Part shown: in pieces, positions 16,212 to 26,385 of the stretch
How the letters are laid out: each line of letters opens with the position of its first letter
How positions within the stretch are numbered: the first letter of the stretch is position 1
Origin: Clostridiales bacterium
Lineage (GTDB): Bacteria; Bacillota_A; Clostridia; Christensenellales; Aristaeellaceae
Length of the DNA: 31,757 nucleotides
Reading direction: 5' to 3'
NCBI GenBank assembly: GCA_024684665.1
Contig: JAIKWN010000205.1
Coordinates: forward strand, 1 to 31,757
Position numbers and translations under genes: made by a program
Notes under the pieces: generated by a model
The model's input: the letters and a program-made list of their open reading frames with translations, nothing else
The model's database searches: none
What the model was told of the DNA's origin: nothing

Positions 16212-16241
16212 ATCTGCCTCACTTTCTGTCCCTGTACATCG

Positions 16242-18071
16242 TTATAAAATCGTGATCTCTCTTTCTTCTTTCAGGTTACCGTTTATATACAGGCGCCATT
16301 TTTTGGGTCCGGAGGTCTCGCTTCGCAGCGTGGCAGATATCTGAACGGGGCCCGGCTCCTCGTACGTCATTGCAAACATATCATACTCCATGCTCTCTTC
16401 CACCAGCGTTATTCGTACGCGGCTGTCCTTTTCCGGAATATCCACGGAAAGCTCCAGTTTCGCTGTTTTGTCAAAGTAGGCATAGCGGCCGACCGTGAGG
16501 CTGATCACTTCCCCAGGCTGAACTTCCAAGAATTGGGGCAGTGACTGATTCTGAACCACGCCGTCCTGCGCCGCACTGCGTACATTTTCTTCTTGGATTC
16601 CACCAAGGCTGAGTCCTACCTGTTCCAGCTTTTCCACAGCCTCTTCTTCCCGTAGCTGGACGAGCTTTGGAACCACAACACGGCCAACAGAAAGCACCAG
16701 AACCACTTCGTCCCCCATGAAAGCCTGCGTACCCGCTTCCGGTTCCTGGGCGACCACAAGCCCTTTCATGAGTTCACTAATCATTTCCTTTGGATTGCCG
16801 ATTCGGAAGCCTTTTTCAATCAGCAGCGCTTCCGCCTCCGCCTGCGTCATTCCTATAACCCTTGGGACCGCTGCTCTTCCGCTCCCGCGGGACAGGCGGA
16901 TCATCAGCGAACTGCCTCTCGCGGTCGTCGTTCCGGGTTCGGGAGATTGGCCGACCACATCCCCTGCTGGAACGCTTTCATTGTATTCATAGATCCACTC
17001 AGGCAGGAATCCGGCGTTCTCTGCCATGCGGCCGGCGTTGTTCTGATCAAGTCCGGCCAAATCGGGAACCCTTGCAAAGACAAACAGCATCCGGTACAGC
17101 TGGTATCCACCAAAGATGGTTCCCGTTACAAGAACAATGGTGAGGATGGCCACAAGATACGGGAACCAGCCTTTTCCTTCTCCACGGCGGATCTGCTGGA
17201 TCCGTTTCGTATGCTCTTCCTCCTGCTGGAGGAAACGACCGTCGGGATGCCGCAGTCCCCTTCGCAAATCGCGGATCATAGCGTCCGCGCTCTGGTAACG
17301 CTCGCCCGGCTGTTTGCGGAGCGCCTTTCTGACTATTCCAGCAATTGCATCCGACACGTCTGCCTGTGTCTCCACCGGCTCTGCTTCTTTCATCAGATGC
17401 ATCATGGCAACGGACACCGACGTCTCTCCGTCAAAAGGAACATGTCCCGTCAGCATCTCATAGAGGATGATGCCAACGGAATACAGATCGCTCGCCTCCG
17501 TCGCCCGCATGCCCTTTGCCTGCTCGGGCGAAAAATAGTGGACGGATCCGATCACGACGCCGTTTCCAGAAAGCGTTTGTGTATCCGCGATCCCGGCGAT
17601 CCCGAAGTCAGCGACTTTCATCTGGCCGTTTCTCGTCACCATGATATTCTGGGACTTGACATCCCTGTGAATGATCCGTCTGGAATGCGCATGGCCAAGC
17701 GCCGCAAGGATCTGCAAAGCGTAATGAACCGCTTCCTGCTCGGTCAGTTTTCCCTTTTCCCGGATGAGATCCTTCAGAGTTTTCCCGTCCACAAACTCGA
17801 GGGCGATATAATGCATATCCCCGACCGAACCGGAATCGATCAAGTTCACGATATTCGGGTGATTCAGCTTTTTAAGCGCGTCCGCTTCCCGGTTAAAACG
17901 GGCGAGAAACTCTTCGTCTTTCTCATATTCCTCGCGCAGCACTTTGAAAGCGACCGTACGTTTTGAGCGCAGATCATACGCGCGGTAAACGATCGCCATA
18001 CCGCCGCTGCCAATAATTTCTTCAATGCGAAACCGGCGGCTGACGACTTTTCCGATCAGTCGCGATTCCAT
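16242..18071 (-). CDS. prkC: PASTA-domain Ser/Thr protein kinase (PrkC/Stk1)
   Basis: A 609-residue membrane kinase that senses muropeptides or lipid II and regulates cell wall growth, division and germination in Bacillota. The cytoplasmic kinase domain (about 10-275) has GSGGMAIVYRAYD, Lys43, HRDVKSQN (135-142) and DFG (155-157). A basic linker leads to a single membrane helix (about 304-327). Outside are three PASTA repeats (about 332-396, 400-464, 466-530). The last 80 residues (about 531-609) form an extra beta-rich domain that is not a PASTA repeat (begins FDKTAKLELSVDIP). The ATG overlaps the stp gene by 16 bases and has GAGG within it. Kinase and phosphatase made from one message is the usual arrangement. 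Confidence 0.97.
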   Translation of the reverse strand: MESRLIGKVVSRRFRIEEIIGSGGMAIVYRAYDLRSKRTVAFKVLREEYEKDEEFLARFNREADALKKLNHPNIVNLIDSGSVGDMHYIALEFVDGKTLKDLIREKGKLTEQEAVHYALQILAALGHAHSRRIIHRDVKSQNIMVTRNGQMKVADFGIAGIADTQTLSGNGVVIGSVHYFSPEQAKGMRATEASDLYSVGIILYEMLTGHVPFDGETSVSVAMMHLMKEAEPVETQADVSDAIAGIVRKALRKQPGERYQSADAMIRDLRRGLRHPDGRFLQQEEEHTKRIQQIRRGEGKGWFPYLVAILTIVLVTGTIFGGYQLYRMLFVFARVPDLAGLDQNNAGRMAENAGFLPEWIYEYNESVPAGDVVGQSPEPGTTTARGSSLMIRLSRGSGRAAVPRVIGMTQAEAEALLIEKGFRIGNPKEMISELMKGLVVAQEPEAGTQAFMGDEVVLVLSVGRVVVPKLVQLREEEAVEKLEQVGLSLGGIQEENVRSAAQDGVVQNQSLPQFLEVQPGEVISLTVGRYAYFDKTAKLELSVDIPEKDSRVRITLVEESMEYDMFAMTYEEPGPVQISATLRSETSGPKKWRLYINGNLKEEREITIL

Positions 18072-18784
18072 TTCCGTTCCTCCTCATGAAGAATCAGTGT
18101 AATGTTATCATAGCCGCCTGCCAGCAGCGCCGCGCTGAGCAAGGCGTCCGACGCTTCGGCGAGGTTCCTTCCCGCCAGTACGGATGCGATAGTCCGATCG
18201 TCCACCATGGTTGTCAGGCCGTCCGAGCAGAGCAGCCAAACATCTCCTTCGCGGGTATCCGCGGCCAGAATATCGGGCTGGTTATCCCCTTCGGTTCCCA
18301 GCGCGCGCGTGATGATATTCCTCCGGGGATGGATTCGCGCTTCTTCGCGGGAAAGGATACCGGATTGTACCATTTCCTCGACGAGCGAATGATCGCGCGT
18401 GATCTGCTCAAAACGGTTCTCTTCTTTGCGGAAACGATAAATACGGCTGTCACCGACGTGCGCAATGTACATATACCGCTGCGCTTTCCATAAAACGGAA
18501 AGCGTCGTGCCCATTCCAGAACAGGAAGAGTCTTCGCGACCTTTCTCCAGGATCTGGCGGTTCACCCTGTCCATCATCTCGCGAAGGGCGCGGATCGAGG
18601 GACTACTCTCGCGTTCGCTCATTTCCTGAACCGCTTGGATTGCCATGGTGCTGGCCACTTCTCCCGCCAGATGTCCGCCCATCCCATCTGCGACCGCGAA
18701 AATTCCGGTACGTTCGTCGAACCAGGCAGCATCTTCGTTGATCTTCCGGACTTTACCGCGATCCGTGCGCATCACCGTTGCCAT
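18056..18784 (-). CDS. stp: PP2C-family protein phosphatase (Stp/PrpC)
   Basis: A 242-residue PPM/PP2C phosphatase, the partner that reverses phosphorylation by the adjacent PASTA kinase. Its metal-binding motifs are visible: DRGKVRKINEDA, VADGMGGHLAGEVAS, HVGDSRIYRF, SDGLTTMVDD and the C-terminal GGYDNITLIL. The protein is cytoplasmic with no membrane segment and has the standard length for bacterial members. The ATG at 18784 has AAAGGA upstream, 5 bases after the rlmN stop. The kinase start lies inside its 3' end. Confidence 0.97.
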   Translation of the reverse strand: MATVMRTDRGKVRKINEDAAWFDERTGIFAVADGMGGHLAGEVASTMAIQAVQEMSERESSPSIRALREMMDRVNRQILEKGREDSSCSGMGTTLSVLWKAQRYMYIAHVGDSRIYRFRKEENRFEQITRDHSLVEEMVQSGILSREEARIHPRRNIITRALGTEGDNQPDILAADTREGDVWLLCSDGLTTMVDDRTIASVLAGRNLAEASDALLSAALLAGGYDNITLILHEEERKWNRD

Positions 18785-18789
18785 TTCGT

Positions 18790-19875
18790 TTATCCTTTCC
18801 GCGTGTCATCAGTTTCGCACTTCAAATAGTCCCTTCGGAGCTGACCGCATGCGCCATTGATGTCATCCCCCATCTCACGCCGCCGCGTCGCAGAGATCCC
18901 GTTTTCTTCCAGCGTATGCAGAAACGATCTGACTTCGTCTTCCGATACGCCGCGCAGACCCCTTTCCGGCACACTGTTTAAAGGGATCAGGTTTACGTGG
19001 CACTGCATTCCCCGCAGGACACCGGACAATTCGCGCGCGTCCTGAACAGATGCGTTGATCCCGTGGATTAGAGCATACTCGATGATGATGCGCCTCCCCG
19101 TTTTTTCGAGATAATACCGCGCCGCACCCAGTACTTCTCCTATGGAATAGCGGTGGGAAACCGGCATGATTTTTCGTCGGATCGTATCGTTCGGCGCATG
19201 AAGGGAAATGGAGAGCGTTACGGGTAGTCCTTCTCCGGCAAACCGCCGCATTTCGGGTACAAGCCCGCAGGTTGAAAGCGAAACACCGCGCAATCCGATC
19301 TGTATGCCGGAAGGCTCCCGCAGAAGGCGAAGAAACCGCACCGTCTCCTCATAATTGTCCAGCGGTTCACCGCTTCCCATCAGCACAAGATTTCCGACGC
19401 AGGCGTCCATTTTCTTTTCGCTCATCCATCGGTTTACGGCGGTGATTTGTCCCAGCATCTCGCCGGCTGTCAAATTGCGCGCGCATCCTTCCAGCGTCGA
19501 GGCGCAGAAAGCACAGCCCATCCTGCATCCAACCTGTGTCGAGAGGCATAGCGTATATCCGTACTTATACCGCATCAGAACGCCTTCGATCGTATGCCCG
19601 TCGCTCAGGCGGTACAGGAACTTTACCGTATCGTCGATCCGGGACTGAAAAGTCTCCTGGATCGACACCGGCTGATCCAGGCATTCCTCTTCAAGTCTTG
19701 TGCGCAAGGATAAGGGAAGATTTGTCATCTCTGCAAATCGCGCCCCCCGGTGCAGTCTCTCAAAGATCTGCTTTCCCCGGTAAGACGGCTGTCCATACCG
19801 CTGTATAAAGGCAGACATCTCTTCCTCATTCAGGCTGAGCAGCTGCACTTTCCCGCCTTGCAATCGTTCTGTCAT
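18790..19875 (-). CDS. rlmN: 23S rRNA (A2503-C2) methyltransferase RlmN
   Basis: A 361-residue radical SAM enzyme that methylates C2 of A2503 in 23S rRNA and A37 of some tRNAs. The cluster motif CRMGCAFC places Cys117, Cys121 and Cys124. Further features are LVLMGSGEPLDNY, SLSTCGLVPEMRRF, TLSISLHAPND and the C-terminal GDDINGACGQLR, which holds the catalytic Cys that forms the methyl adduct. The ATG has AGGGGG upstream. The gene leads the rlmN-stp-prkC-rsgA-rpe block and is separated from parC by 87 bases, the largest gap in this long run; a promoter could lie in that gap but none is clear. Confidence 0.97.
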   Translation of the reverse strand: MTERLQGGKVQLLSLNEEEMSAFIQRYGQPSYRGKQIFERLHRGARFAEMTNLPLSLRTRLEEECLDQPVSIQETFQSRIDDTVKFLYRLSDGHTIEGVLMRYKYGYTLCLSTQVGCRMGCAFCASTLEGCARNLTAGEMLGQITAVNRWMSEKKMDACVGNLVLMGSGEPLDNYEETVRFLRLLREPSGIQIGLRGVSLSTCGLVPEMRRFAGEGLPVTLSISLHAPNDTIRRKIMPVSHRYSIGEVLGAARYYLEKTGRRIIIEYALIHGINASVQDARELSGVLRGMQCHVNLIPLNSVPERGLRGVSEDEVRSFLHTLEENGISATRRREMGDDINGACGQLRRDYLKCETDDTRKG

Positions 19876-19962
19876 TCGTCCCCCTGTAAAAGAAATCCAT
19901 ACGTGCTCTGAAACTTAGCGTTCTCATTCCCTGCGCCGTTTCCCTGTTTCGAAGCGGGCGTT

Positions 19963-22437
19963 TTACACCTTCTGCTTATCGCTCACGGTTACTTCCATCA
20001 CAACGTCATCCATCAATACGCTGACAAGGAGCGCATTAGGAGAAGTTCGCCTTCCGGCGGGGATCTCATCCGGCGCAAACCTTGTAACCGTTCCATACTT
20101 CTGTCTGATAACAATCATCTGAACGGATTCCGACAGAAGCAGGCAGCCAACCAGTCTGGCCTCTTCAGACCTCTTTCGCGACTGGGAAAGGAGACCCACG
20201 CCGTTTCTGGAACGGGCTTGTACTTGCAGATCGCTTACCGGTATCCGCTTTCCATATCCTCTTTCGTTTACAGCCAGGATGGTGTCTTTCGGTGAAGACG
20301 GGACGAGCGCATACCGGATTTCGTCTCCGTCTCCTAACGTCATACCGCGAACGCCGGCCGTCGTCCTCCCGGTCTGTGAAATCTCGGAAAGTGGGAAACG
20401 AAGGGCATTACCAGCCTGAGACAGGAGTATGAGATCCCGCGAATCGTCGCGAGCGATCGGAAGGACGTCAACCACTTCATCGTCGCCCTTCAGGTTGATC
20501 GCGGCAAAGTTGAATCTACGGATCAGGTATTCGGCGGCATCGGTTCTTTTCAGCTGCCCTTTGCGCGTCACAAACAGAAGATCCGTCTGATTCATGTCCA
20601 TGACATTCAGCACGGAAACAATCTGTTCCGACTCTCCCACTCCGTGAACCAGTCCGCTCAGCAGCGCGCCGCGGTCTTTCAGCTTCTGGCTCTCCGGGAT
20701 CTTCCCGCATTCCACGACGCGGCAGAGGCCCGTGCTCGTGAAGATATGAACCGACTGATCTTCTTTGACGAGGAGACTCGAAAAGATTTCCTCCCAAATA
20801 TGCTCCTGCTGCATAAGTTTCGCAGCAAGTTTTGGATTCATCCGCCGGAGCTGTTTTTCTTTTGTTAGCAGTACCATCGTATCTTCCGCGATTTCGCGGA
20901 CCCGTACCGGCAGAGAATCCTTCAGTTCATCCTCGACGATCTTTGTCCTGCGCGGATCCGCATACCGTTCGCGGATTTCCAGCATTTCCTTCCGGATCAC
21001 GGCAATCAGTTTCCTTTCGTTGCTGAGGATACCGGAAAGTCTGTCGATTGTTTTCAGAATCTCCTGATACTCTTTCCTAAGCGCTTCCAGTTCCAATCCT
21101 GTCAGGCGCTGTAGCCGGAGATCCAGGATGGCCTGCGCCTGTATATCGGAAAGCCCAAAGTGATTTTCCAGCTGTTCTTTCGCGATCCTGGGCGTCTTGC
21201 TGTTCCGGATGATTGCGATGACTTCGTCAAGATGATTGACGGCAACCATAAGTCCGGCTAATACATGTTCGCGCGCTTTTGCCTGTTCAAGTTCGTATCG
21301 CGTACGCCTCGTGACAACTTCTTTCTGATGCGAAACATAGCAGCGCAGAAGATCCAAAAGCCCCATCTGCCGAGGCCGTCCGCCAGCAATGGCAACCATA
21401 TTTACACCGAATGTGATTTGCATGTCGGAGTGCTTATAAAGTAGGGCGAGCATGCTGTCAGGATCCGCTTCTTTTCTGAGCTCTATCACAGCCCGCAGAC
21501 CTGTCCGATCCGACTCGTCGCGTATGTCATAAATCCCGCCAAACAGGTTCTTTTTTTCTTCCCGCAACCTCTGAATATGCTCCAGCATCTGGGACTTTGA
21601 AACCTGATAAGGAACTTCCGTAATGACCAGTAGCTTCCGCCCGGAATTACCATCTTCGAAATGAACGGACGCGCGCAGCTGTAGTTTGCCTTTTCCGGTT
21701 TCATACGCCGCCCGGATCTCTTCGCTTTGCAGCAGGCTCCCTCCCGTCGGAAAATCGGGGCCGGGAAGAACAGCAAGCATCTCGTCGAGACCGGTCTCGG
21801 GGTTCTCCAGGACCAGCAGCGCGGCATCGATGGCCTCCCCCAGATTATGAGGAGGGATATTGGTGGCAAGACCCACCGCGATCCCGCTCGTTCCGTTGAC
21901 GAGCAGATTCGGATAGCGCGCCGGCAAAAGATCCGGTTCTTTCAGTGTGTCGTCAAAATTGAAGCTAAACGGAACCGTATCCTTATCAATGTCCCGAAGC
22001 ATCTCAAGGGCAAGCGGCGCCATACGTGCTTCCGTATACCGCATAGCTGCAGCGCTGTCTCCGTCAATAGAGCCGAAATTCCCGTGCCCGTCCACGAGAA
22101 CCGTCCGCATGCTGTAGGGCTGCGCCAGTCTCACAAGCGCGTCATATACGGATGAATCGCCGTGCGGATGATATTTGCCCAGGCAATCGCCGACAATACG
22201 CGCGCATTTCTTATGCGGCTTGTCGGGGGTAATGCCCAGTTCATTCATCGTAAACAGGATCCGCCGCTGAACCGGTTTCAATCCATCCTCCGCACGCGGA
22301 AGCGCCCGCTCCAGAATGACGTGCTCCGCATACGGCAGCATGGACAGATGCATTACCTCATCCATCGGTCTCTGTATGATTTCGTGCTGCGGTCCCTGGG
22401 GCTGCTTTTCTTGATTATTCTTCCGCCTTCCCGGCAT
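19963..22437 (-). CDS. parC: Type IIA DNA topoisomerase subunit A (ParC/GyrA family)
   Basis: An 824-residue cleavage subunit. The DNA-gate domain has [20 protein letters not shown], catalytic Tyr134 in [10 protein letters not shown], and [14 protein letters not shown]; a long coiled coil follows, then a six-bladed beta-pinwheel C-terminal domain. At the place of the GyrA box (QRRGGKG in gyrase) the sequence is [10 protein letters not shown], so the wrapping motif is lost, which argues for topo IV-like decatenation rather than negative supercoiling. The quinolone-region residues equivalent to GyrA Ser83 and Asp87 are both kept. The ATG at 22437 (GAGGG five bases upstream) is better than the TTG at 22464. 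It overlaps parE by 23 bases. A separate gyrAB pair should exist elsewhere in the genome. Confidence 0.9.
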   Translation of the reverse strand: MPGRRKNNQEKQPQGPQHEIIQRPMDEVMHLSMLPYAEHVILERALPRAEDGLKPVQRRILFTMNELGITPDKPHKKCARIVGDCLGKYHPHGDSSVYDALVRLAQPYSMRTVLVDGHGNFGSIDGDSAAAMRYTEARMAPLALEMLRDIDKDTVPFSFNFDDTLKEPDLLPARYPNLLVNGTSGIAVGLATNIPPHNLGEAIDAALLVLENPETGLDEMLAVLPGPDFPTGGSLLQSEEIRAAYETGKGKLQLRASVHFEDGNSGRKLLVITEVPYQVSKSQMLEHIQRLREEKKNLFGGIYDIRDESDRTGLRAVIELRKEADPDSMLALLYKHSDMQITFGVNMVAIAGGRPRQMGLLDLLRCYVSHQKEVVTRRTRYELEQAKAREHVLAGLMVAVNHLDEVIAIIRNSKTPRIAKEQLENHFGLSDIQAQAILDLRLQRLTGLELEALRKEYQEILKTIDRLSGILSNERKLIAVIRKEMLEIRERYADPRRTKIVEDELKDSLPVRVREIAEDTMVLLTKEKQLRRMNPKLAAKLMQQEHIWEEIFSSLLVKEDQSVHIFTSTGLCRVVECGKIPESQKLKDRGALLSGLVHGVGESEQIVSVLNVMDMNQTDLLFVTRKGQLKRTDAAEYLIRRFNFAAINLKGDDEVVDVLPIARDDSRDLILLSQAGNALRFPLSEISQTGRTTAGVRGMTLGDGDEIRYALVPSSPKDTILAVNERGYGKRIPVSDLQVQARSRNGVGLLSQSRKRSEEARLVGCLLLSESVQMIVIRQKYGTVTRFAPDEIPAGRRTSPNALLVSVLMDDVVMEVTVSDKQKV

Positions 22438-24406
22438 GTTTTCCCTCTTTTCCTCCCTGTGCAAGGAACGGATCTACCCGATTGAAATCGGCATATTTCG
22501 TAATATAGTCCCGCCTGGGTTCAACTTTGTCCCCCATAAGCAGCGTTACCAGCCTTTCGGCTTCCGCGATGTCGTCGAGTGTCACCTGCATAAGCTGCCT
22601 GTTTTCCGGGTTCATGGTTGTTTCCCAGAGCTGCGACGGATCCATTTCTCCAAGGCCCTTATAGCGCTGAATCGTATATCCTTTACCGATTGATTTCGTC
22701 GTTTTCTGCAGTTCCTTATCATCATAGCAGTAAACGATACTGTCCCCTTTCGCAACCCGATACAGCGGAGGCATGCCGATATAAACATGTCCCTCGCTGA
22801 TCAGCCCGCGCATATACCGGTAGAAAAATGTCAGCAGGATCGCTCGGATGTGGGCTCCGTCCTGATCTGCGTCCGACAGGATGATCACTTTATGGTACCG
22901 CAGTCCTTTCAGATCAAAATCTTTGCCGATCCCGGTTCCGAGCGCTGTTATGATGGAACGGAATTCGTCGTTTTGAAGGACCTGCTCGAGGCGCTTTTTT
23001 TCCACATTCAGGGGTTTGCCGCGAATCGGCAGGATCGCTTGGAAGCGCCGGTCGCGGCCTTGCTTGGCAGAGCCGCCAGCAGAATCTCCCTCCACGATGA
23101 ACATTTCATTCTCTTCCGGCTTCCGCCCGGTGCAGCTGGAGAGCTTTCCTACCAGCGGCGCAGTTTCGAGCTGGTTCTTGGCACGTGCAACGTCTTTGGC
23201 GCGCCGTGCCGCCTCCCTCACGCGGGACGCCTTGATTCCCTTTTCCAGAATACAGGCAGAGATTTCCCCGTTGGAAAGGTTTTCAAGAAACTGTGTCATC
23301 CGGTCATAGATAAAGGATTCCACCGCGGGGCGCACTTCCGTATTGCCGAGCTTTCCCTTGGTCTGTCCTTCAAACTGCGGATTCTCTACAAATACAGTAA
23401 GGATCGCCGTCAGTCCTTCTCGAAAATCCTCGCCGGAGAGATTTGCGTCCTTTTCTTTCAGCACGCCGCTTCGCCGTGCGAAATCGTTCAAAGCGCGCGT
23501 TAGGCCCGCTTTGAAACCCATTTCATGCGTTCCGCCCTCGGCGGTCGGGATATTGTTCACATACGAAAACAAGCTTTCGGTATACTCATCCGTGTGTTGC
23601 ATAGCAACCGAGATTTTCACACCATCCGAGATCCCATTCCATTCGAGAATCTGATTGTATAAGGCCGTCTTGCCTGCGTTGACAGACCGTACATAATCCG
23701 CAAGGCCGCCCTCAAAGCAGAAAACCGTTGTTCGGTCTTCCGCCATTTCTTCCCGCTCATCTGTGAAGACGAACTGAATCCCGCGGTTCAGATAGGCCAA
23801 TTCCTTCAGATGCTTCCTGATGGTTTCTCCGTTCCAGCGCGTATCTTCAAACACACGGTCGTCCGGGAGAAAAGAAACCCGCGTTCCATGCCGGCGCGTT
23901 TTTGAAACGAGAACAAGAGGATCCGCTACCCGTCCCGAAATGACCTTCTTCTCCGCCTCATCATACTCGCTTTGAAAGGTCATGCGGTAATGCCCGCCAG
24001 CGGTATAGCTGTCAACGGTCATCCACCTGGAAAGGGCGTTGACAACGGACGCTCCGACGCCATGCAGGCCTCCGGAGTACTGATAGTTCTCATGGTCAAA
24101 CTTTCCACCGGCGTGCAGTTTGGTATAAACGACCTCAATTCCGCTGATCCCCAGCTGAGGATGGATATCCGCAGGCACGCCGCGTCCGTCATCCTCTACC
24201 GAAGCGCTACCGTCCCTGTGAACTTCCACCGATATATGGCTTGCGTATCCGTTCGCCGCCTCATCGACGGCATTGTCTACCAGTTCCCACAAAAGATGAT
24301 GCAAACCCCGAGGCCCGGTAGAACCGATATACATTCCCGGGCGCATGCGTACCGCATCCAACCCCTCCAGAACTTTAAGGGATCCGGAGTTGTATTGTCT
24401 TGTCAT
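22415..24406 (-). CDS. parE: Type IIA DNA topoisomerase subunit B (ParE/GyrB family)
   Basis: A 663-residue ATPase subunit that partners the ParC/GyrA-type protein encoded next. The GHKL ATPase domain has [10 protein letters not shown] (catalytic Glu41), [29 protein letters not shown] and the QTKGKLG lysine loop (348-354). The TOPRIM domain has EGDSAGG (439-445) and [10 protein letters not shown], and the C-terminus has [19 protein letters not shown]. The length and details fit the second, topo IV-like pair found in Clostridia, though separation from gyrB by sequence alone is not absolute. The start ATG at 24406 has an AAAGGA 12 bases upstream, an unusually long spacing that may mean weak initiation. 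It follows the WYL regulator by 47 bases. Confidence 0.9.
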   Translation of the reverse strand: MTRQYNSGSLKVLEGLDAVRMRPGMYIGSTGPRGLHHLLWELVDNAVDEAANGYASHISVEVHRDGSASVEDDGRGVPADIHPQLGISGIEVVYTKLHAGGKFDHENYQYSGGLHGVGASVVNALSRWMTVDSYTAGGHYRMTFQSEYDEAEKKVISGRVADPLVLVSKTRRHGTRVSFLPDDRVFEDTRWNGETIRKHLKELAYLNRGIQFVFTDEREEMAEDRTTVFCFEGGLADYVRSVNAGKTALYNQILEWNGISDGVKISVAMQHTDEYTESLFSYVNNIPTAEGGTHEMGFKAGLTRALNDFARRSGVLKEKDANLSGEDFREGLTAILTVFVENPQFEGQTKGKLGNTEVRPAVESFIYDRMTQFLENLSNGEISACILEKGIKASRVREAARRAKDVARAKNQLETAPLVGKLSSCTGRKPEENEMFIVEGDSAGGSAKQGRDRRFQAILPIRGKPLNVEKKRLEQVLQNDEFRSIITALGTGIGKDFDLKGLRYHKVIILSDADQDGAHIRAILLTFFYRYMRGLISEGHVYIGMPPLYRVAKGDSIVYCYDDKELQKTTKSIGKGYTIQRYKGLGEMDPSQLWETTMNPENRQLMQVTLDDIAEAERLVTLLMGDKVEPRRDYITKYADFNRVDPFLAQGGKEGKHAGKAEE

Positions 24407-24453
24407 AGAGTAAGAGTATCCTTTCTGCTCTTAAAACCGGTTGCTGGATCAGC

Positions 24454-25368
24454 TTATTCCATCCGGACTACTTCCTCATCATACTGTTTCAGCCAGTATC
24501 CAAGCGACCGTTCATCAACCCGGACGATGGCTTCCAGCGATTCGTCCGTCACATTCTGAAACTGCGTCTCCATGCCAAACCAGTCCAGAATATCTCCCGC
24601 CATCCTTCTTGAAGCCTGCAGCTTCGCCGTGATGACAGGTCCGGAAAACATATGGGGATGTTCCGTCAGATACCGCGGCATGTTGTACAGCGAAGTTCCT
24701 CCCTCAACATCCCGTAGACCGCGGATTACTGATTTTGTTATCCTCAGTTCCCGGATCCGGTCCAGCCGGTAATGCGTGATACCGTCGTGGCCGTCTGTGT
24801 TCCCAATCAGATAATACCGTCCCGCGGACTGCACAACGCGATAAGGACTTACTGTAAGTAGCCGGATGCTTCCATCCTTCCGGAGCTTTGGATGCAGTTT
24901 TTTGTCGACATCGTACTGACAGTACCGGAAGCAAACCTTTTTCCGCTTGCCGATCGCCTCGTGTAGAGCGTCCAGCGTAACAAGAAATTCGCTGTTGGCG
25001 GGCCGTGTCAGGCTTTCTCCCCGCGTTGGCTCATAATACTTACTGGCAAGGCCGCGCAGCTTCTCAAGAATCTCATGACACTGCTTCCATGGCACCGCCG
25101 GATTATACATCAAGCTGTCCGCGATCAGATTCAGTTCTGACGAATGAAATTCATGGATATAATACCACGATGTGCCGCCTTCAACAGGATAGCCCGCTTC
25201 CTGCAATTCCGAAAGGTTCCGCCGAAGGCTTTTCCGATCGATGGAAAGACCGAATTCCTCTGAAATAAGCTCCTGTATCCGGACCTGCTTCAAGGGGTGT
25301 TCCTCATCCGTATGTTTTTTTAGCACTTCAAGCGTCGCAAGGATCAGCCGTTTTTTTGGCTCTGTCAT
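24454..25368 (-). CDS. WYL-domain transcriptional regulator
   Basis: A 304-residue regulator. The N-terminal winged helix-turn-helix (about 5-65: RILATLEVL-like start, RIQELISEEFGLSIDRKSLRRNLSEL) is followed by a WYL domain (about 130-215) with the family segment LTVSPYRVVQSAGRYYLIG, where the usual WYL triplet reads YYL, and a C-terminal WCX-like region (about 235-300). WYL proteins sense small molecules or nucleic acids and often regulate DNA-damage or defence genes. The ATG has GAGGAAAG upstream, 10 bases after glucokinase. Its place directly before parE-parC suggests it could act on the topoisomerase genes or its own operon, but no operator is evident. Confidence 0.88.
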   Translation of the reverse strand: MTEPKKRLILATLEVLKKHTDEEHPLKQVRIQELISEEFGLSIDRKSLRRNLSELQEAGYPVEGGTSWYYIHEFHSSELNLIADSLMYNPAVPWKQCHEILEKLRGLASKYYEPTRGESLTRPANSEFLVTLDALHEAIGKRKKVCFRYCQYDVDKKLHPKLRKDGSIRLLTVSPYRVVQSAGRYYLIGNTDGHDGITHYRLDRIRELRITKSVIRGLRDVEGGTSLYNMPRYLTEHPHMFSGPVITAKLQASRRMAGDILDWFGMETQFQNVTDESLEAIVRVDERSLGYWLKQYDEEVVRME

Positions 25369-25378
25369 GTTTCTTTCC

Positions 25379-26326
25379 TCACGCTTTGCCTAAAAGAGCC
25401 GCTCCAATGATCCCGGCGTCCGAACCCAGTTTCGCGAGTCTGACATCGGCATAGGGCATCGTTTTGAAAAAGACGTGGGGCTTGATTGCTTCCCGCACCG
25501 CATCCAGAAGATACTCGCCCGCAGCCGACACGCCTCCTCCAAGCACAATCACTTCCGGATCGATACAATTGATGATCGAGACGATGCCAAGTGCAAGCGA
25601 GCGCACATAATCGGAAAAAACACGCTGCGCGGTTTCATCCTCTTGCTTGGCGCAGTCAATCACGATTTTTGCGTTGATGGTTTCCGGATCTCCGCCGCAG
25701 GCTTCCATCATGAGGGAATCCGGATTGCTTTTCAGCGCTTTTCGCGCTTCTCTGATGATCGCAGTTGCTGACGCATACCGTTCAAAGCATCCATAGTTTC
25801 CGCAAGTGCAGGGCTCTCCATCCATCTTCAGGATCATATGTCCGATTTCGCTGCCTACGCCGTGCGCGCCTGAATACGGCCGACCATTGATGATGATCCC
25901 GCCGCCGACGCCAGTGCCGAGCGTAATGAAAACACTGGAACTTGTTCCCGCGCTCACTCCGGCAATACTCTCCGCAAGGCCGGCCACGGTTGCGTCATTA
26001 TCGACATAGACAGGCTTTTGAATATGCTTTTGGAGTTCCGCAACAAAGGGGACTTCGTGCCATCCCAGATTGGTGCAAAACGGAATCACACCGGTCTTCA
26101 TATCGCATATGCCCGGTACGCCCACACCGATCGCTTCTATTTCTTCCATCTGGACCTCAGCCCGTTTTGCGACACGGAAGCATAAGTCCGCGATATCGCG
26201 AATCACCCACTCATAAGAACGCTCTGCCAAAGTCGGCGTAGATCCTTTTGAGAGAATCTGCCCGGAATCATCAACCACGCCTGCCTTCACGCTGGTTCCT
26301 CCGACGTCGACGCCTATGAACTTCAT
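25379..26326 (-). CDS. glcK: ROK-family glucokinase
   Basis: A 315-residue sugar kinase predicted to phosphorylate glucose with ATP in the cytoplasm. It has the N-terminal phosphate motif GVDVGGTSVKAGVV, catalytic Asp111 in VDNDATVAG, the ROK signature region LGTGVGGGIIINGR...GSEIGHM (His163), and zinc ligands CTCGNYGC (Cys173, Cys175, Cys180). There is no DNA-binding domain, so it is an enzyme and not a ROK repressor. Glucose is the best family match; another hexose such as N-acetylmannosamine cannot be excluded. The ATG has GGAGG upstream. It lies 59 bases after hprK, joining a sugar-entry enzyme to the catabolite-repression kinase. Confidence 0.93.
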   Translation of the reverse strand: MKFIGVDVGGTSVKAGVVDDSGQILSKGSTPTLAERSYEWVIRDIADLCFRVAKRAEVQMEEIEAIGVGVPGICDMKTGVIPFCTNLGWHEVPFVAELQKHIQKPVYVDNDATVAGLAESIAGVSAGTSSSVFITLGTGVGGGIIINGRPYSGAHGVGSEIGHMILKMDGEPCTCGNYGCFERYASATAIIREARKALKSNPDSLMMEACGGDPETINAKIVIDCAKQEDETAQRVFSDYVRSLALGIVSIINCIDPEVIVLGGGVSAAGEYLLDAVREAIKPHVFFKTMPYADVRLAKLGSDAGIIGAALLGKA

Positions 26327-26385
26327 ATCGGTTCCTCCTTATATCTCAAAGAGTTTTGATTGCGCAGTTCTGAGTGCATCCATAT

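Noticed and set aside
16947..17966. 339-codon reading frame antisense to the PASTA kinase
   Set aside because: The opposite strand encodes a kinase with all motifs intact; the antisense translation is low in ordinary protein patterns and has no start signal.
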